From the NCBI RefSeq assembly GCF_000170755.1, contig NZ_ABCK01000003.1, forward strand, positions 62,001 to 126,000: a stretch of 64,000 bases of DNA, read 5' to 3'. Of the stretch, positions 25,634 to 34,415 are shown one piece after another (the first letter of the stretch is position 1; every line of letters starts with the position of its first letter). The notes below the pieces were generated by a model. That model did not search any database. It was not told where the DNA came from and worked only from the letters and a program-made list of their open reading frames with translations. The stretch is from Lentisphaera araneosa HTCC2155 (GTDB lineage Bacteria > Verrucomicrobiota > Lentisphaeria > Lentisphaerales > Lentisphaeraceae). The translations under genes and the position numbers were made by a program.

Positions 25634-26305
25634 CTAGCCGAACCTTACATTCACTATTTTAGTTCCTGATAATATCTCATGTAAACTCTTCTTTGTTATA
25701 TAAACTACAAAGGGTTCAAGTGGTAGAAACAAGAAGAAGAAAACGGCATACAAAAAGGATTTAAGGAGCATGACAGGCTTATTGTCGGTGCTTACAGCCA
25801 TTATGCCATAAAAGCGCTGGCCGGGTGTTTGAGCAAAAAAGCCGATGTTAATCGTGTAATAAAGGACAAAGATAAAGTAAATACCTGAAATTAAGTAGGC
25901 TATAGAGCTGCCATAAGCTTCGGTTGCTTGTGCAGTGTCTGGGCTTAAGTTGAGGCCGCCAAGGTGAGTATTTAGCACAAAGGCGAGTGCATAAATGATG
26001 CCGTAAATAATGGCTAAATCAATGATGAATGCAGTCAAACGATGTTTTTTGATCGCTAATTTTATTGAATTAGCCGTTCGGTTCAGCGGTTTCATCTCAA
26101 CGGGGCCACTGTCTTCAGCTTTATTCTCTTCTTTGACGACGTCTTTTAAAAAAGGTAGTTTTTTGGCTTCCTGTGTTCGCTTCATTAAAGAATTGCGAAT
26201 AAGTGTAGAGGCATCTATGTCGCCACTTTTGGCCATATCAATTAGAACCTCTTCGGGATAAGGTCCGAGTTCGGTGTTTTTATCTTTGACTATGAAGAAA
26301 TTCAT
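25634..26305 (-). CDS. RDD family membrane protein with N-terminal GYF_2 domain
   Basis: A 223-residue protein. Residues 1-50 form a GYF_2-like domain (FFIVKDKNTELGPYPEEVLIDMAKSGDIDASTLIRN), common in PVC and delta-proteobacteria at the front of membrane proteins. Residues from about 82 are an RDD domain with three hydrophobic helices (RLTAFIIDLAIIYGIIYALAF, TPGQRFYGIMAV). RDD proteins are implicated in ion transport or membrane insertion; the role here is unknown. First gene of a minus-strand group leading to the LptF/G and SUMF1-like genes. It is divergent from the gene at 26401 across a 95-base gap. Confidence 0.8.
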   Translation of the reverse strand: MNFFIVKDKNTELGPYPEEVLIDMAKSGDIDASTLIRNSLMKRTQEAKKLPFLKDVVKEENKAEDSGPVEMKPLNRTANSIKLAIKKHRLTAFIIDLAIIYGIIYALAFVLNTHLGGLNLSPDTAQATEAYGSSIAYLISGIYFIFVLYYTINIGFFAQTPGQRFYGIMAVSTDNKPVMLLKSFLYAVFFFLFLPLEPFVVYITKKSLHEILSGTKIVNVRFG

Positions 26306-26400
26306 TTAAATCACTTGGCTTATTTTTTATGTGTGTCTAATGTGGTTTAGTAATACTCTTAAGATAACTCTCAAAAATCAAAAAGAAAGAATCTCGCACT

Positions 26401-27009
26401 GTGGATAAGCATAAAAATCACTTAGTATCATACTTACAAAGTACTTTATTAGTATTTGTGATTCTGTGCGTGAGCTCTGTAGAGGCGATTTACTTGGGAG
26501 TGTACTCACTTATAGCAGTTGTATTAGTTCTCCTTATTCAGGCAGCTTTTTCACGGATTTATTTATCGAAAAATGAAGAGAGTCAGTATCCACTGCTCTT
26601 ATGGGTTTTTTGCGCTTGTCTCATTCCCTTTTCAAAGTTTTATAGTGATTATTCCTCAGATACCTATTTTTTGATCATGAATTGTATCGCAGGTGTGGCT
26701 GTAGGGCGCTTGTTAGCGTGTTTTTGTAGGGGTTTGGCTGATAGTTTTGAGAGTTTGGATGAACAGAATTTAGTTGGCGAATCGATTATTTTTGCGAGAG
26801 CGTTGGAACTCTTACCAATGGCCTTTGTTGTTATACTATTTTATTTACTTATGAGTCTACAAAATGGGATCAATGGCTTAGTACTGGTCGGCGATTTAAC
26901 CCTAGTATCAAAATTTCCTATAATAATGTTGATTGGATCGGTATTTCCAATGATCCTCATTATGAAAGCTTTGACGATAATTCACAAAAGAGAAAGAAGT
27001 AATGACTAA
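26401..27009 (+). CDS. Membrane protein of unknown function
   Basis: A 202-residue protein with about six hydrophobic helices and a short Arg/Lys-rich C-terminus (IHKRERSND). It starts at GTG 26401 with only a weak purine-rich ribosome site. Segments such as GVAVGRLLACFCRGLADSFESLDEQN suggest a small integral membrane protein but match no family I know. It overlaps pyrF by eight bases, so is translated from the same message. Confidence 0.65.
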   Translation: MDKHKNHLVSYLQSTLLVFVILCVSSVEAIYLGVYSLIAVVLVLLIQAAFSRIYLSKNEESQYPLLLWVFCACLIPFSKFYSDYSSDTYFLIMNCIAGVAVGRLLACFCRGLADSFESLDEQNLVGESIIFARALELLPMAFVVILFYLLMSLQNGINGLVLVGDLTLVSKFPIIMLIGSVFPMILIMKALTIIHKRERSND

Positions 27010-27691
27010 ATTAATTGTGGCTTTAGATGTAGATTCTTTAGCAGAAGCTGAAAAAGCTGTTGATAAACTAGGTGGTAAAGTTGAATGGTTTAAAGTTGGC
27101 AAGCAATTGTTTACGGCTGAAGGACCTGCAATTGTAGAGATGTTGAAAAAGAAAGGATTTAAAGTTTTTCTTGATCTTAAATTTCACGACATTCCAAATA
27201 CGGTGGCTCAAGCAGTGAAATCTGCCTTGTCCATTGGAGCTGACATGGTTAATTTCCATGCTACAGGAGGAAGTGAAATGATTCGTACTGCCGTTGAAAA
27301 GAATCGTCCCAACTACCCTAATGCGGAATTAATAGCTGTTACAGTATTAACAAGTAGCGGTCAGTCAGTATTAGATGAACTTCAAGTTGCAGGAACACCA
27401 GAGGATGCGGTACTTCGTTTTGCGGGTCTCGCAAAAAACGCTGGAGCAGATGGCGTCGTTTGTTCAGCGCTAGAAATTGAAGCGCTAAAAAAGGCTTATG
27501 GTTCGGAATTTAAAGTGGTTGTGCCAGGTATTCGCCCCAAAGGTAGTTCCGTAGATGATCAGAAGCGCATTATGACTCCAAAGCAAGCATCTGATCTAGG
27601 CGCCGATTATATTGTAGTAGGTCGCCCAATTATGAAAGCAGCTGACCCCGTCGCTGCAGCCGAAGCTGTGTTAGCAGAATTGAGTATATAA
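27002..27691 (+). CDS. pyrF: Orotidine 5'-phosphate decarboxylase
   Basis: A 229-residue TIM-barrel enzyme that makes UMP from OMP, the last step of de novo pyrimidine synthesis. The catalytic K-D-K array is in FLDLKFHDIPNTV; LIVALDVDSLAEA starts the barrel, and VVPGIRPKGSSVDDQKRI and DYIVVGRPIM complete the phosphate-binding end. Size is standard for group 1 PyrF. Overlaps the upstream membrane protein gene. Ends one base before the convergent InaA-type gene; its probable terminator is inside that gene. Confidence 0.95.
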   Translation: MTKLIVALDVDSLAEAEKAVDKLGGKVEWFKVGKQLFTAEGPAIVEMLKKKGFKVFLDLKFHDIPNTVAQAVKSALSIGADMVNFHATGGSEMIRTAVEKNRPNYPNAELIAVTVLTSSGQSVLDELQVAGTPEDAVLRFAGLAKNAGADGVVCSALEIEALKKAYGSEFKVVVPGIRPKGSSVDDQKRIMTPKQASDLGADYIVVGRPIMKAADPVAAAEAVLAELSI

Positions 27692-28459
27692 TTATTTCTT
27701 AATTGAATTTAGTTTTGAAATATAGTCACGCACTTTTTGCGTGGCTTTTTTTTCGCCTAAATAATGGATTAGGAAATAAAGCCTATCACTTTTGCTCCAG
27801 TTTTTTGTACGACGATTAAAGATCGCTATATCCTTTAAAGAGCTATTGCGATCTAAATAACTAATTCTGGCTCGTTCTAAATCAATGAATTTACAAGGCA
27901 AATCATTGTCTCCAGTGAATTGCACATTAAATAAAGACTTATGAACAAAGATGTGCTTGGAGTAGAGGCTTTGAATTTTTATTTTTTTATCGTGAGCTTT
28001 AGCAACTAATTGAGCACAGTGATAAACAATATTTCTTTTTTGCTTTTGGTTTATTTGATCAAGTTTTAATTTTTGCTCAACTACATTTAAAGGGAGGTAG
28101 TCTGAGAGAGACTTGGTAATCAATATGGCATAGTGATTGCCATTCTTTTTTTGCATTCCAAAAAAAGCAGCATCTAAGCTAGGGATGTCGAACTTTTTAA
28201 ATAAACAGATATTTTTGAATTCTTTGTGAGCGAGGTTTTCACCCAAGGGGTGAAAAAAGTTGGCCTTTGTATAGTTCTTCTGTTTTTTAATGAAAAAATC
28301 TTGGCCTTCTAAGCTTATTTTTGAAACACCACTCCAGCTATTCTTATTCTTCCCTTCATTTGGAGCTTCAAACCACTCGACTTTCTTATCCCAAAGTTGT
28401 TGGAAATCACCTAGTTCATTTCTCTGAAACAATTCAGCTATATAATTATTTTTAAACAT
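27692..28459 (-). CDS. InaA/WaaP-type lipopolysaccharide kinase family protein
   Basis: A 255-residue protein kinase-like fold. The N-terminal ATP-binding part has SLEGQDFFIKKQKNY and GENLAHKEFKN, and the catalytic loop region appears as SLYSKHIFVHKSLFNV followed by CKFIDLERARIS, in place of HxDxxxxN and DFG. This matches the Kdo/WaaP/InaA group that phosphorylates LPS core sugars. The catalytic Asp of the HRD-like loop is not obvious, so activity is uncertain. It overlaps mazG by eight bases. Confidence 0.7.
   Translation of the reverse strand: MFKNNYIAELFQRNELGDFQQLWDKKVEWFEAPNEGKNKNSWSGVSKISLEGQDFFIKKQKNYTKANFFHPLGENLAHKEFKNICLFKKFDIPSLDAAFFGMQKKNGNHYAILITKSLSDYLPLNVVEQKLKLDQINQKQKRNIVYHCAQLVAKAHDKKIKIQSLYSKHIFVHKSLFNVQFTGDNDLPCKFIDLERARISYLDRNSSLKDIAIFNRRTKNWSKSDRLYFLIHYLGEKKATQKVRDYISKLNSIKK
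27727..27753 (+). terminator. Probable terminator of pyrF, inside the convergent gene
   Basis: CACGCA (27727-27732) pairs with TGCGTG (27738-27743) and is followed by a T-run (TTTTTTTT at 27746-27753). It falls within the 3' coding part of the minus-strand InaA-type gene. Confidence 0.6.
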
Positions 28460-29228
28460 TTTCCACCTTGATTTGATCCCAGATTTTGTCGAGTTCTTCT
28501 AAGGTGTATTCTTTCCATTCTTTGTCAGAATCTTTTACGACGCGTTCAACTTTTCGAAAGCGTTGATCAAATTTGTTATTGGCAAATTGAAGCGCTTCAT
28601 CGGCTTCAAATTTGAGGCTCCTCGCGAGGTTGGTCATAGAAAACATCAGGTCGCCAAATTCTTCTTTGGCTTTATTGAGCTCATTGTTTTCAATTTCTAT
28701 TTTAAGCTCATTGAGTTCTTCTTGGATTTTGTCGAAACTTCCTCGCCAGTCTTCCCAATCAAAACCCACTTTTGCGGCGCGTTTTTGTATGGTTTGCGCT
28801 TTTCGCAAATTGGGAAGGTGTTTAGGTATGCCATCTAAAACGGAGTCTTTTTTGCCCTTTTCTTTCTCTTTGACTTCTTGCCAGATTCGATCCACATCTT
28901 CTGAGTGTTCAGCATTTTCGTCAGCGAAAACGTGTGGATGTCGACGAATCATTTTTTCGGAGATGTTTTGGGCAACATCGTGAATAGAAAATTGCTTGTT
29001 CTCTTGCGCAATTTGAGCATGAAAGAAAATATTCATAAGCAAATCACCTAACTCATCTTTCAATTCGTCTGGGTCTTTGTTATCGATTGCATCGAGAACT
29101 TCAGAGCATTCTTCGATGAGGTATTTTTTCAGTGTGTCGTGATCTTGTTCTCGATCCCATGGGCATCCATTAGGCGCTCTAAGTTGTGCCATGATTTTTG
29201 CGAGTTCTAAAAGCCAATTTTGATTCAT
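28452..29228 (-). CDS. mazG: Nucleoside triphosphate pyrophosphohydrolase
   Basis: A 258-residue all-alpha NTP pyrophosphatase that hydrolyses (d)NTPs and lowers (p)ppGpp in E. coli. The N-terminal MazG domain has APNGCPWDREQDHDTLKKYL, EECSEVLDAID and ELGDLLMNIFFHAQ; the second domain repeats the EExxE pattern in EEFGDLMFSMTNLARSL. Full-length, two-domain form like the E. coli enzyme (263). Overlaps the genes on both sides (4 and 8 bases). Confidence 0.94.
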   Translation of the reverse strand: MNQNWLLELAKIMAQLRAPNGCPWDREQDHDTLKKYLIEECSEVLDAIDNKDPDELKDELGDLLMNIFFHAQIAQENKQFSIHDVAQNISEKMIRRHPHVFADENAEHSEDVDRIWQEVKEKEKGKKDSVLDGIPKHLPNLRKAQTIQKRAAKVGFDWEDWRGSFDKIQEELNELKIEIENNELNKAKEEFGDLMFSMTNLARSLKFEADEALQFANNKFDQRFRKVERVVKDSDKEWKEYTLEELDKIWDQIKVENV

Positions 29229-29611
29229 GAATCTTCCATTTTTGTGCCAAAAATTTTTTTGTGGAGTTTTGTGTAGAATTGATCAGAAAGCTCCTCGTTA
29301 CCATTTGGCGTTACGTAATAGGAAATAATTGTATCCCAGAAATAATGTTGAGTGAATCGTACTCTTGCACGCTGGTCTTTGCTTATTTTAAACCAAATTT
29401 CGGTGTGATTTCCGTCTTCGTTGACGATCACGCCTGAATAGCGCATCTCTTGTATGATTTGTTTTGTTGAAATGACGGCAAGTTCTTTGTTGCAATTAAA
29501 GGTTTGATAATATTCCCCATTAGATTGCGCTAGTTTTCTGTCAATCCATGAACAAGAACTCGTTGTAGATAGCGTAATCACAAGGCTGAGTGTTAGGAGT
29601 GAAATTCTCAT
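29225..29611 (-). CDS. Putative small lipoprotein
   Basis: A 128-residue protein with a signal sequence (MRISLLTLSLVITLS) and Cys 20 in TTSSCSW, a possible though weak lipobox. The mature part has alternating strands (YSGVIVNEDGNHTEIWFKI, RARVRFTQHYFWDTIISYYVTP), similar in pattern to small DUF3568-like outer-membrane lipoproteins. No firm family. Its stop overlaps the mazG start (ATGA). Confidence 0.65.
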   Translation of the reverse strand: MRISLLTLSLVITLSTTSSCSWIDRKLAQSNGEYYQTFNCNKELAVISTKQIIQEMRYSGVIVNEDGNHTEIWFKISKDQRARVRFTQHYFWDTIISYYVTPNGNEELSDQFYTKLHKKIFGTKMEDS

Positions 29612-29613
29612 TC

Positions 29614-30549
29614 TTAGATTTTTCCTGAAAGTTTAAATTTCATGGATCTAAAAGCAGAGCGAATGAGTTTTGGAGGACTAAAACTTATATCGTTTATGTA
29701 ACTATGGATAAAGTTCTCAGCATGAGAAAAGTTGGGGCTACTTAAAGCCTCATCACAAGACTTTTCGATGTCTCTAAAAATTTCATCTGGGAGAGCCGCA
29801 AATAAAGGTGTTTCCTTAAGCTTATAATTTGCCATTGTCGCAAAAACGTAGTCGAGCTGAAGTGGGTTGTCACTAATGATGATTTTCCCAAAAGGGTGAC
29901 TCTCTCCGCCTCTTGGTCCCTTGATGTGCATAGCTTCGATTCCGTCGGCAATATGGAGGATCGCTTGAGCTTTGCGCGCATTAGCCAGAATCATTTCAGC
30001 GAACTTCACAGGCTCATTTTTACAGAGGTTATGCAAAAGGATTTTTTTCTTGCCTGCAACGCATCCATAGAGGTTTTTACATGCGCCTGTAAAATGCATT
30101 TGTTGGTGAACTTTAAGCTTTGGTAAATTAATCAGGAAATCCCATTCCTTAAGTTCCTTACAAATACTAAGGGTAGAGTAGGGGCCTTGATGCTTAAGAC
30201 CTGGATAGTCTTGATTATTCGAGAATTCCACGACTTCAATGCCTTTTTCAATAGCTTCATCATAGACGCCATGTGTCTTGAGTGCTTTTTTGCATGAGCC
30301 GAAGGCTGGAGACTCGCCGATGCCTACCTTAAAACCCTTATCAAGAAATATTTGAGCTATTGCCATGTAGAAATTAGGTTGTGTGCAAGAGGAGTCGCCC
30401 ACTGGTGAAGGCATGACAAAATTCGGTTTGAGAAGAATCGACGATTTTTCTGGGATTCTACCAAAAAAATCACATTGCTCCAGTTGTGTTAATATCTCAC
30501 TGGAGATTAGGTTACGGTCGTATGTGTCGATGGGTACAATATTTATCAT
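29614..30549 (-). CDS. DUF362 domain protein
   Basis: A 311-residue protein of the DUF362 family: SSILLKPNFVMPSPVGDSSCTQP, KVGIGESPAFGSCKKALK, DFLINLPKLKVHQQMHFTGACKNLYGC and GPRGGESHPFGKIIISDNPLQLD. Related proteins often have ferredoxin-type Cys clusters or bind iron-sulfur centres; here no CxxCxxC cluster is visible, only scattered Cys. I place the start at ATG 30549 (MINIVPIDTYDRN); in-frame starts at 30585 and 30600 exist but lack a ribosome site. Function unknown. Co-directional with the lipoprotein and mazG genes. Confidence 0.82.
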   Translation of the reverse strand: MINIVPIDTYDRNLISSEILTQLEQCDFFGRIPEKSSILLKPNFVMPSPVGDSSCTQPNFYMAIAQIFLDKGFKVGIGESPAFGSCKKALKTHGVYDEAIEKGIEVVEFSNNQDYPGLKHQGPYSTLSICKELKEWDFLINLPKLKVHQQMHFTGACKNLYGCVAGKKKILLHNLCKNEPVKFAEMILANARKAQAILHIADGIEAMHIKGPRGGESHPFGKIIISDNPLQLDYVFATMANYKLKETPLFAALPDEIFRDIEKSCDEALSSPNFSHAENFIHSYINDISFSPPKLIRSAFRSMKFKLSGKI

Positions 30550-30652
30550 GTTTTCGCTCTTGTTTATTGCGTCACAATAGCTCATTGAGCCAAAAATCAA
30601 TTAATTTTCTCGAATTCAAAAAAGAAAATTTATTTTCTTAGGGGCTTATTGC

Positions 30653-32326
30653 TTACTTTTTGAAAGAAGCTTGAAGTTCTTTGGCATGTTCATAAACGAG
30701 CTTACTGTTACTTTCTCCCCCAAGCATACGTCCAATTTCTTGAGTTTTTTCATCTTGTTCGAGGGAGCTTATGGAGCTGACACTTCGTTGCTTGATTTCA
30801 GATTTTTGTACAAGGTAATGAAAATCCCCTGCAGCAGCAACTTGGGGCAAGTGTGTAACGCAGAATAGCTGTCGATTTTGTCCTAATTTTTTTAATTTAT
30901 GTGCTACTTTCGAAGCAGTAATGCCTCCGATATTGGCATCAATTTCATCAAAAATTAGCATGGGTATTGAGTCGACTTTGGCTAAAATACTTTTTACGGC
31001 AAGCATGACTCGAGAGATTTCACCGCTGGATGCAATGTCGCTCAGTAGTTTAGCGGGCTCGCCTTTGTTTGGGGAGAATCTGAACTCGATCAAGTCGATG
31101 CCTTTGGAAGATGCTTTATTATCTTTGACTTGAATATCAAACTCAGAATTAAGGAATTCGAGTTCTTTGAGTTCAGTCGAGATGTCGATAGCTAAATTTT
31201 TGGCTGCTTTTTTTCGTTTAAGGCGGAGTTTTTTAGCATTGTCAAGAAATGATTTTTTTGCTTGTGCAATCTCTTCTTCGAGTTTGCTGTACTCGGAGTC
31301 GAAATTATCTGCGAGATCAATTTTTTCAGTGATCTCTTTGAGGTAATTTAATACTTCTTCGAGTTCTGTTCCGTACTTGCGTTTGATCGAGTTATATGTC
31401 TGCATTCTTTCTTCTAGATATTCTAACTCTTTCGGGTCAAGTACAATCTCGCTCGTGTAGTTTTCGAAATCCATATGCATGTCACAGAGTTCAGCAAGCA
31501 GGGATTCGATTCTTTCAGCAAATTCGCTTCCGGATTTTTTATCTAGACGAGCTAAATCTTGGGCATTGGCTAAGCACAATCTAAGGGAGCTAATGGTTCC
31601 AGTATTATGCTCATTTTCGAAAGAATAACTGAGTTGTTGGGCGAGTTCCATTCTTTCTTGGCCAGAAGCAGCGCTTGAGTATTGATCGTAAAGTGTTGCT
31701 TCTTCATCGGCCTTAAGTTTAGCTTCAATTATCTCGTTGTGTTGGAAACGTAAAATTTCTAATTCCCCTTTAGATGGAAACTGCTGTGCCATTTCTTCGA
31801 GCTTCTGCCGAAGAGCTTTCCAAGTGGCAAAAGCCTTTTTTGTATTTTTGAGTTCATTTGTTCCTCCCATGAACCTATCCAGGATAGATAGTTGTTGGGA
31901 ACTGTCGGCTAGGCTGTGCTGTTCACCAGCGGAGAAAATATCGATAAATTGTTCGCCGATTTGCTTAAGAACTTGTAGGGGGACAGGAGTGGAGTTAATG
32001 AAATTCCTACTATTGCTTTGGCTGATGACTCGTCTTAGAATCAGTTCATTTTTTTCTTCTATCTCAATTTCCTGCTCTTCGAGGACGGAGAGTATTTTCT
32101 CTTGTATTTCACTAGGGATTTCGAGTATGGCACTAATTTCAGCTTTTTGTTCCCCGCTTCTAATGAGGCTCTTTTCAGCTCTTTGGCCCATAAGCAAGCG
32201 CATAGACCCCATGATGACTGATTTGCCGGCGCCAGTTTCACCCGTTATGATATTGAGACCTTGATCAAAATCGATGTTTTGTTGGTCGACGAGGGCAATA
32301 TTCTTAATGTAGAGGTTTTTTAGCAT
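30653..32326 (-). CDS. recN: DNA repair protein RecN
   Basis: A 557-residue SMC-like ATPase that acts early in double-strand break repair. Walker A is GETGAGKS at residues 29-36; the N-terminus MLKNLYIKNIALVDQQNIDF is typical. A long helical middle (about 150-390) forms the short coiled coil, and the C-terminal half has SSGEISRVMLAVKSILA, the Walker B MLIFDEIDANIGG and the switch CVTHLPQVAAAGDFHY. Length equals E. coli RecN (553). Monocistronic, 104 bases upstream of the DUF362 gene; the gap 30601-30652 shows no feature. Confidence 0.95.
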   Translation of the reverse strand: MLKNLYIKNIALVDQQNIDFDQGLNIITGETGAGKSVIMGSMRLLMGQRAEKSLIRSGEQKAEISAILEIPSEIQEKILSVLEEQEIEIEEKNELILRRVISQSNSRNFINSTPVPLQVLKQIGEQFIDIFSAGEQHSLADSSQQLSILDRFMGGTNELKNTKKAFATWKALRQKLEEMAQQFPSKGELEILRFQHNEIIEAKLKADEEATLYDQYSSAASGQERMELAQQLSYSFENEHNTGTISSLRLCLANAQDLARLDKKSGSEFAERIESLLAELCDMHMDFENYTSEIVLDPKELEYLEERMQTYNSIKRKYGTELEEVLNYLKEITEKIDLADNFDSEYSKLEEEIAQAKKSFLDNAKKLRLKRKKAAKNLAIDISTELKELEFLNSEFDIQVKDNKASSKGIDLIEFRFSPNKGEPAKLLSDIASSGEISRVMLAVKSILAKVDSIPMLIFDEIDANIGGITASKVAHKLKKLGQNRQLFCVTHLPQVAAAGDFHYLVQKSEIKQRSVSSISSLEQDEKTQEIGRMLGGESNSKLVYEHAKELQASFKK

Positions 32327-32497
32327 TGTTTAGTGCGCTTTTGAATTAATTGATTGTCTCAGACTATAATTGATTGACGGAGTTTTGAAAAGATTAAAAT
32401 ACTCTGTTTTTCTAATCTAGTCGCATCGGATTCACTTGTTTTCAATTTATGTTCGGACTACTGTTAAACACTATATTATAAATAAGGGAAGATATAT

Positions 32498-33091
32498 ATG
32501 AAATATGCAATGTTAATTTTAGTTGGTGCGGTTCTCGCTTCATGTGGGCCGGATACAAAAAACATCGATATGAATGATGATAGAGCTGATGCAGTTATGG
32601 CTTTAGACCATCGTGATTTTACTAAAGCTGCAGACACAATGATCAAGTCAATGTTAAACTCAAATGCGCTTAACAAAAAAGATGGTTCGCGTTTCGTCGT
32701 TGCACTAAGTACAATTAAAAATGATACTATGCAGAGAATTGATACCTCACAGCTCACAGCTAAGATTCGTAGAGATTTACTCAACTCCGGGAAATGCATC
32801 ATGACTACTGCTGTAGGAACTCAACAGGATGCCATGAATATTGAAGCTCGTAAATTGCGTGAATCGGCCGAGTTCAACCAAGAGACAGTACAAGAACAAG
32901 GTCAATTAGTCGCTCCAGAGCTAAGTTTAGCGGGTAAAATTTTCCAAAGAAATATCAAGCTTGATAATGGTGATCAACAAGTAGAATACTACTTCACTTT
33001 AATGATGACAGATTTAAAAACAGGTTTAGCCATCTGGGAAGATGAAGTGACCATGGGTAAACGCGGTAGCGGGAAGTCTGCAACTTGGTAG
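32498..33091 (+). CDS. LpoB-like lipoprotein (PBP activator family)
   Basis: A 197-residue lipoprotein with lipobox LASC (Cys 16). The mature domain has the LpoB/YcfM pattern: VMALDHRDFTKAADTMIKSMLNS, RFVVALSTIKNDTMQRIDTSQLTAKIRRDLLNSG, SLAGKIFQRNIKL and VEYYFTLMMTDLKTGLAIWEDEV. E. coli LpoB is an outer-membrane lipoprotein that stimulates PBP1b; that role is transferred by similarity. AAGGGA lies upstream of the ATG. The preceding 171 bases (32327-32497) hold a promoter-like TATTAT at 32474-32479 but no gene. It forms an operon with the next lipoprotein. Confidence 0.85.
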   Translation: MKYAMLILVGAVLASCGPDTKNIDMNDDRADAVMALDHRDFTKAADTMIKSMLNSNALNKKDGSRFVVALSTIKNDTMQRIDTSQLTAKIRRDLLNSGKCIMTTAVGTQQDAMNIEARKLRESAEFNQETVQEQGQLVAPELSLAGKIFQRNIKLDNGDQQVEYYFTLMMTDLKTGLAIWEDEVTMGKRGSGKSATW

Positions 33092-33134
33092 TCATTTAAA
33101 GAGCTGCACTAAGGCGCAGCTTTTATTTTTTTTT

Positions 33135-34415
33135 ATGAAAAATATTTTTTATTTCTTATCTACCCTTTTTCTTCTCACTGGCTGCATGAGTGGGAAGTTA
33201 GATAAATTCGATAAAGAGATGTCGAGTGGGGATTATGAAGCTGCTAAGGCTGTCGCTCAAAAAGAAGGCAAAGATCTTTTGTGGACTTTACAAGCGGCAG
33301 CGGCCAGCACAGCTGCGGGGCAGCATCAAGAGAGTAACACGCTCTTTGATAACGCAGAAGATATGTTTATCGCGGCACGCCGAAAAAGCAATGCTGCAGA
33401 TCGTATGGGCACTTTGGCGAAGATATTAGTCAATGATAATGCAGTGGCTTATAAGGGGGAAATGTACGACGGCATCCTCATCAATACTTACAAAGCTCTC
33501 AACTTTATGTTTCTCAAGGAGTGGGATTTAGCGCGGGTTGAACTAAATCGCGCTTATGATCGCCAAAGACGTGCGACGGACTTTTATGCCGAAGAAATTA
33601 AAGAACAAGAGGAAGCTGCCAGCAAAAAAGGTTTTAGAATTGATGTTTCAAAGGTTATGGCTAAGCCCGAAATTCAGCGTTTAAGTGGGCTTGAAGCCTA
33701 CGCCGATTACGTTAATCCCTTAGTGAACCTAATGGAAGTTATCTACCTTAAGCACAAAGGTGATGTGAGTGATGCAGAGCGTTTGCGACAAACGCAAAAT
33801 CGTCTACTGGCTATGACAAAATCAAAACATCTTCAAAAAGAACTGAATCCACAAGATCCATGGACTTGGGTTGTCGTCGAAAATGGTCAAATGCCTAGAA
33901 GGGTTGAGTGGCGCTTGGATTTTCCAATAGGAATATTTTCTGGTTTAATCAGAGAAATGGATAATTTATCCATTGTGAGTATTGCCATTCCAAAGCTCCA
34001 AACCATTCCAGCAGCTTATAATCAGTTTGTCGTTAATGGAGAAAATGTCGATATGATTGCCGATATGGATAAAATTATTGAGGCAGAATACAGTCGTGCG
34101 CTTCCAGGGATTCTTACAAAGGCTTTAGTGTCGATGGCAATAAAAACTATTGCTCAGTACCAAATAGGTAGAGCCAAAGGCCATACTACTGCTTTTTTTG
34201 TAGGTTTGCTACAGGCAGCTTCAACCCAAGCCGATGTGCGTACCTGGTCTGCTATTCCTAAGAACTATCACTTGGCGATTGTTCAAAGTGGCACAATAAG
34301 TTTAACGAGTCGCGGAGGTACTCTAGGCTCGACCGAAACTAAGGGTAATTCACTAGTGTTTTTTAAAGTTTCTCGTGGTGGTCATGTGACTTCTCAAACA
34401 TTAGTTTTGGATTGA
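33135..34415 (+). CDS. Lipoprotein of the COG3014 type, partner of the LpoB-like gene
   Basis: A 426-residue lipoprotein with lipobox LLTGC (Cys 17). The first 150 residues are helical and TPR-like (GDYEAAKAVAQKEG, LNFMFLKEWDLARVELNRAYDRQRRA), and the later half contains RRVEWRLDFPIGIF, SIAIPKLQTIPAAY and RALPGILTKALVSMAIKTIAQYQ. As far as I recall, this architecture is the uncharacterised COG3014 family often found next to LpoB/CsgG-like lipoproteins. It follows the LpoB-like gene by 43 bases. The end overlaps the convergent glycosyltransferase by 22 bases. Confidence 0.75.
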   Translation: MKNIFYFLSTLFLLTGCMSGKLDKFDKEMSSGDYEAAKAVAQKEGKDLLWTLQAAAASTAAGQHQESNTLFDNAEDMFIAARRKSNAADRMGTLAKILVNDNAVAYKGEMYDGILINTYKALNFMFLKEWDLARVELNRAYDRQRRATDFYAEEIKEQEEAASKKGFRIDVSKVMAKPEIQRLSGLEAYADYVNPLVNLMEVIYLKHKGDVSDAERLRQTQNRLLAMTKSKHLQKELNPQDPWTWVVVENGQMPRRVEWRLDFPIGIFSGLIREMDNLSIVSIAIPKLQTIPAAYNQFVVNGENVDMIADMDKIIEAEYSRALPGILTKALVSMAIKTIAQYQIGRAKGHTTAFFVGLLQAASTQADVRTWSAIPKNYHLAIVQSGTISLTSRGGTLGSTETKGNSLVFFKVSRGGHVTSQTLVLD

